NCBI GenBank assembly: GCA_965229785.1
Contig: CBDDJS010000001.1
Span: forward strand, 4,650,001 to 4,714,000
DNA from: JAWPMT01 sp965229785
Lineage (GTDB): Bacteria; Bacteroidota; Bacteroidia; Cytophagales; Cyclobacteriaceae
Length of the DNA stretch: 64,000 bases
Direction of reading: 5' to 3'
Positions 60,966-64,000 of this stretch are shown piece after piece. The translations under genes were made by a program, and so were the position numbers. The notes beneath the pieces were generated by a model that was given only the letters and a program-made list of their open reading frames with translations, searched no databases and was not told the DNA's origin. Positions within the stretch are counted from its first letter, which is position 1, and each line of letters opens with the position of its first letter.

Positions 60966-62756
60966 GTGAAAGATCTTTCTGTCCTAAATAAGTACCTGCT
61001 CAAATACAAGTTTCATCTTTTGCTGGGCACCCTATTTATTATCATTTCGAATTTCTTTTCGATCATTCCGGCCTGGGCAGTACGGCATGCTTTTGATCTT
61101 TTGGAAAATAGTTTTGATATCTATTCCTTGTTCGATGGCAGTGACTTGCAAGGAGAAACCTACAGTCTATTTGCCGCCAGCATCCTGATTCTTGGTGTCC
61201 TGATTTTGATCTCGGCGTTACTGAAGGGTATTTTCATGTTCTTTATGCGGCAGACCATCATTGTGATGTCGCGACATATCGAATATGATCAGAAGAATGA
61301 GATCTACCAGCACTATCAGACCCTTCCGTTAAGCTTTTATCGGAAAAATAATACCGGAGATCTTATGGCGCGGATCTCAGAGGACGTTAGTAAGGTTCGG
61401 ATGTACATCGGTCCGGCGATCATGTATGGCATCAATTTGTTTACGCTGTTTTTGATGGTGATCCCTTTTATGATCTCCATTAACCCAACTTTAACGGCCT
61501 ATTCGCTACTGCCCTTACCACTTCTTTCGATCAGTATCTATTTTGTAAACAACATCATCAATAAACGGTCTGAAGAAATACAAAGGAGTTTATCCAACCT
61601 TTCCACCTTCGTCCAGGAGGCCTTTTCGGGCATAAGGGTGATCAAGGCATATGTGCGTGAAGACAATATTGCCAAAGATTTTGAAACCGAAAGCAATGAT
61701 TACAAAACCAAATCGCTTCAGCTGGCTTTTGTCAACGCGTTATTCTTTCCATTGATCATGGGGCTGATCGGTTTGAGTGTGATCCTGACCGTTTATATCG
61801 GTGGTGTGGAAGTATTCAAAGGTCAGATAACTACCGGAAATATTGCGGAATTCATCATCTATGTAAACATGCTTACCTGGCCTGTTACATCGCTGGGGTG
61901 GATCACGAGTATCATACAGCGCGCAGCAGCTTCACAAAAACGGATCAATGAATTTCTGGACACCAAGAATGATATCATCAGTCAAAAAGACCTGGAAAAG
62001 GAATTGGAAGGACATCTTGTATTTGATGAAGTAAGCTTTACTTATCCTGATTCTGGTATTGAAGCACTCAAAGGGGTTTCATTTGAAGTACTTCCCGGAG
62101 AATCGCTGGCTATCGTCGGGACCACCGGTTCCGGTAAGAGTACCATTGCCAACCTGATTTGCCGAATGTATGATATTGATGAGGGTAAAATTGCTGTGGA
62201 TCAAAACGACATCAAAGATTATAATCTCTCCAGTTTGCGCAGCCAAATCGGATTTGTCCCTCAAGATGTATTCCTGTTCTCAGAAACCATCAGAAATAAC
62301 ATCGCTTTTGGAAAACCAGATATGAGTGAAGAAGATGTTATTCAGGCGGCCCGGGATGCGGACCTGCTGGAAAACATTGAAAGGTTCAGCGATGGCTTTG
62401 ACACCAAGGTAGGTGAACGTGGCATCACCTTATCGGGCGGTCAAAAACAGCGTGTATCGATTGCCAGGGCAATATCCAGATCACCGCGTATCTTAATTTT
62501 GGATGATGCACTTTCAGCTGTCGACACCAAAACAGAAAACACCATCCTGAATGCAATGGCCAAAATCATGAATGGTCGAACTTCCGTGGTGATCTCTCAT
62601 CGGGTTTCGTCTGCTAAACTGGCGGATAAAATCATTGTATTACATGAGGGGAAGGTGGTCGAACAAGGCACTAACGAATCTCTTTTAGCGGCTAATGGCG
62701 TCTTCAAAGAATTGTATGACAAACAGATGAAGGCAGACGAAGCGCCTATTGGCTAA
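60966..62756 (+). CDS. ABC exporter, half transporter with fused ATPase
   Basis: 596 residues from a GTG start (no ATG is in frame upstream). Six membrane segments fill about 15-300. ATPase motifs: Walker A GTTGSGKST (385-393), signature LSGGQKQR (489-496), Walker B ILILDD (509-514), and a H-loop in VVISHRVSSAKLAD. This is the type IV exporter architecture, as in MsbA or multidrug half-transporters, and should work as a homodimer. The substrate is not readable. Divergent from the leucine dehydrogenase gene. Confidence 0.95.
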   Translation: MKDLSVLNKYLLKYKFHLLLGTLFIIISNFFSIIPAWAVRHAFDLLENSFDIYSLFDGSDLQGETYSLFAASILILGVLILISALLKGIFMFFMRQTIIVMSRHIEYDQKNEIYQHYQTLPLSFYRKNNTGDLMARISEDVSKVRMYIGPAIMYGINLFTLFLMVIPFMISINPTLTAYSLLPLPLLSISIYFVNNIINKRSEEIQRSLSNLSTFVQEAFSGIRVIKAYVREDNIAKDFETESNDYKTKSLQLAFVNALFFPLIMGLIGLSVILTVYIGGVEVFKGQITTGNIAEFIIYVNMLTWPVTSLGWITSIIQRAAASQKRINEFLDTKNDIISQKDLEKELEGHLVFDEVSFTYPDSGIEALKGVSFEVLPGESLAIVGTTGSGKSTIANLICRMYDIDEGKIAVDQNDIKDYNLSSLRSQIGFVPQDVFLFSETIRNNIAFGKPDMSEEDVIQAARDADLLENIERFSDGFDTKVGERGITLSGGQKQRVSIARAISRSPRILILDDALSAVDTKTENTILNAMAKIMNGRTSVVISHRVSSAKLADKIIVLHEGKVVEQGTNESLLAANGVFKELYDKQMKADEAPIG

Positions 62757-62844
62757 AGTAGGTGGTGCACAAGGCCGTAGAAGTTACCGAATAAGTTGTT
62801 TATTTGTACTGATTTAATCAAAACAATCAGAAACAATTAATACA

Positions 62845-63450
62845 ATGAAAAAGATAACTTTTATGCTTCTGTATTGGAGTATGATCTCTACTGCTTCGGC
62901 TCAAGTAATGACTTCAGAGATTAAAGTCGATACCGACTATACTGACAAAACGGAAATCCTAAATGAACTAAAGGTGCACGGTGCTTTGGAAGCCGTATCA
63001 TTAACAACTGGTGCAATTAGTGCAACGGGAAACGTCAACACCACAGGAAAAGTAATCTCAAATGGAAATCTCCAGACCAATAACCGGGTCTACTTCGGCG
63101 GTGGGGAGAACAGTTCCTTCATTCAACACATCGACGGATTTGCCTCGAAAAACGGAGGTAAAACCACCCACATCGTGAATGTGGCCGCAAATGGCTTCAT
63201 TAATGTGCAGTTGAACGCAGGAGGAAGGGCAGGATCAAACAATGTTAGCGTTGAACGGAATGCTTTTGGTTACATGTGGGGTACAGGATATATCACAGAA
63301 AGACCCATCTACAGTCACGGCAATATTTCCGCAAAGATCACATTTGTCCATCCATGGCAATTAAAGATTGAAATCATTAATGATGATCCTTCAAATGATT
63401 TAATGGTGGCAGGGACGATAACTATTTCTCAGACCGGTTGGGGTTGGTAA
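62845..63450 (+). CDS. Small exported protein of unknown function
   Basis: 201 residues with a signal peptide (LLYWSMISTASAQ). The centre is a run of short beta-like repeats rich in Thr/Gly/Asn (SLTTGAISATGNVNTTGKVI), of the kind seen in phage-fibre head-binding stalks and beta-helices. The C-terminal half is unlike anything I recognise. It lies 88 bases after the ABC gene and meets cdaA tail-to-tail five bases away. Unknown role. Confidence 0.65.
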   Translation: MKKITFMLLYWSMISTASAQVMTSEIKVDTDYTDKTEILNELKVHGALEAVSLTTGAISATGNVNTTGKVISNGNLQTNNRVYFGGGENSSFIQHIDGFASKNGGKTTHIVNVAANGFINVQLNAGGRAGSNNVSVERNAFGYMWGTGYITERPIYSHGNISAKITFVHPWQLKIEIINDDPSNDLMVAGTITISQTGWGW

Positions 63451-63455
63451 ATCGG

Positions 63456-64000
63456 CTATCCTACAGGTGCAACTTCTTCGATTTTGGGGCTTTCTTCATT
63501 GGAGGTCCCCTCTTCGTCTTTAGTAGTCTTTTTTTGATTTCCTCGACCGTTCTTTTTTCCTGTGTCCTCCATGAGGTACTGATTGATTTCAGAACGAAGT
63601 TCTTTTGCTGAGAGGTTTTCAACAAAATCCCCTTGTTTCACGATAGAGATGTGTCCCGTTTCTTCAGAAACTACAATGAGTAAGGTATCCGTGATTTCAG
63701 ACATCCCAATAGCCGCACGGTGCCGCAAACCAAACTGGGCGGGGATGTCATCACGCTCTGTAACTGGCAAAATACAACGTGCCGCTACTATCTTGTTGCG
63801 ATAAATGATCACTGCGCCATCATGCAAGGGGCTGAATTTATTGAAAATGGACAATAACAATCGCTTTGAGATCATTGCCCCCATGCGATCTCCGGAATCT
63901 GCGTAAAACTTCAATTCGGAGTTTCTGGAAAGCACAATAAGCGCGCCTGTTTCACTTCCACTAAGCACTTTAGCCGCTTCGACGATTGAAGACACATCCG
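63456..64000 (-). CDS. cdaA: Diadenylate cyclase CdaA (5' end outside window)
   Basis: Partial; the frame is open to the right edge, so the first part (in homologues, three membrane helices) lies outside. What is seen is the DAC domain: GALIVLSRNSEL, the catalytic SPLHDGAVII (DGA motif) and QFGLRHRAAIGMSE (RHR motif), then SEETGHISIV. It condenses two ATP into c-di-AMP. The tail after about residue 150 of the visible part is Lys/Glu-rich. The GTG at 63995 is an internal Val, not a start. A YbbR-like gene on the same strand lies 6.3 kb to the left. Confidence 0.95.
   Translation of the reverse strand, partial: DVSSIVEAAKVLSGSETGALIVLSRNSELKFYADSGDRMGAMISKRLLLSIFNKFSPLHDGAVIIYRNKIVAARCILPVTERDDIPAQFGLRHRAAIGMSEITDTLLIVVSEETGHISIVKQGDFVENLSAKELRSEINQYLMEDTGKKNGRGNQKKTTKDEEGTSNEESPKIEEVAPVG

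Noticed and set aside
63993..63995. GTG start for the diadenylate cyclase
   Set aside because: The frame continues past it to the edge, and the expected membrane helices are not yet encoded.

Overview
The window reads as chromosomal DNA of a Bacteroidota bacterium, most likely order Cytophagales. The evidence is: several start-adjacent TAnnTTTG-type promoter elements; a NusB with a long insertion; DUF1573, YtxH, YajC, YbbR and leucine-dehydrogenase genes in one run; LytS/LytTR regulators; many lipoproteins; and a giant secreted protein of the type handled by the type IX secretion system. The species cannot be named from the sequence.

Positions 1-18722 (all minus strand) hold the most unusual part, a tight run of eight genes whose products all carry signal peptides. 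In transcription order they are: a caspase-fold protease with an EF-hand-like segment; a papain-like (C1A) protease; a TPR-caspase fusion; two small LPP20-like proteins; a transglutaminase-like protein with a Pro/Lys-rich linker; a Kre9-like membrane-anchored protein; and a giant (>3000 residue) propeller / FG-GAP / FN3-like surface protein that runs off the left edge. Several junctions overlap, so the first six are probably one operon, with the last two linked by short gaps. I do not recognise this as a named system; it is the main candidate for something undescribed. A divergent lipoprotein - LytS kinase - LytTR regulator operon (18976-21508, plus) sits beside its head.

Positions 21698-27394 are one rRNA operon on the minus strand (16S, tRNA-Ile, tRNA-Ala, 23S, 5S) with a clear promoter and terminator. 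It is followed by housekeeping genes on the same strand: purA, a STAS protein, a Ctp protease, rnpA, rpmH, a PfkB kinase, a glycerophosphodiester phosphodiesterase and a metallophosphoesterase.

Positions 35223-49287 are carbon metabolism. A five-gene operon runs glpK, glpD, amylosucrase, GH13 alpha-glucosidase, ROK sugar kinase. It joins glycerol use to sucrose/alpha-glucan use, the ROK kinase probably phosphorylating fructose or glucose released by the two GH13 enzymes. Next come a trehalase lipoprotein and a vanadium-haloperoxidase-like lipoprotein, then xylB-xylA on the plus strand with a strong shared terminator.

Positions 49415-64000 hold a YiaA-like membrane protein divergent from a TetR regulator with a repeated TGTACA operator, an M16 protease, a membrane methyl-accepting-type protein, and the minus-strand cluster ldh-nusB-ytxH-DUF1573-yajC-ybbR-coaE. 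An ABC exporter and a small exported protein of unknown function follow on the plus strand. The c-di-AMP synthase gene cdaA, cut by the right edge, closes the window. No CRISPR array, prophage or insertion sequence was seen.
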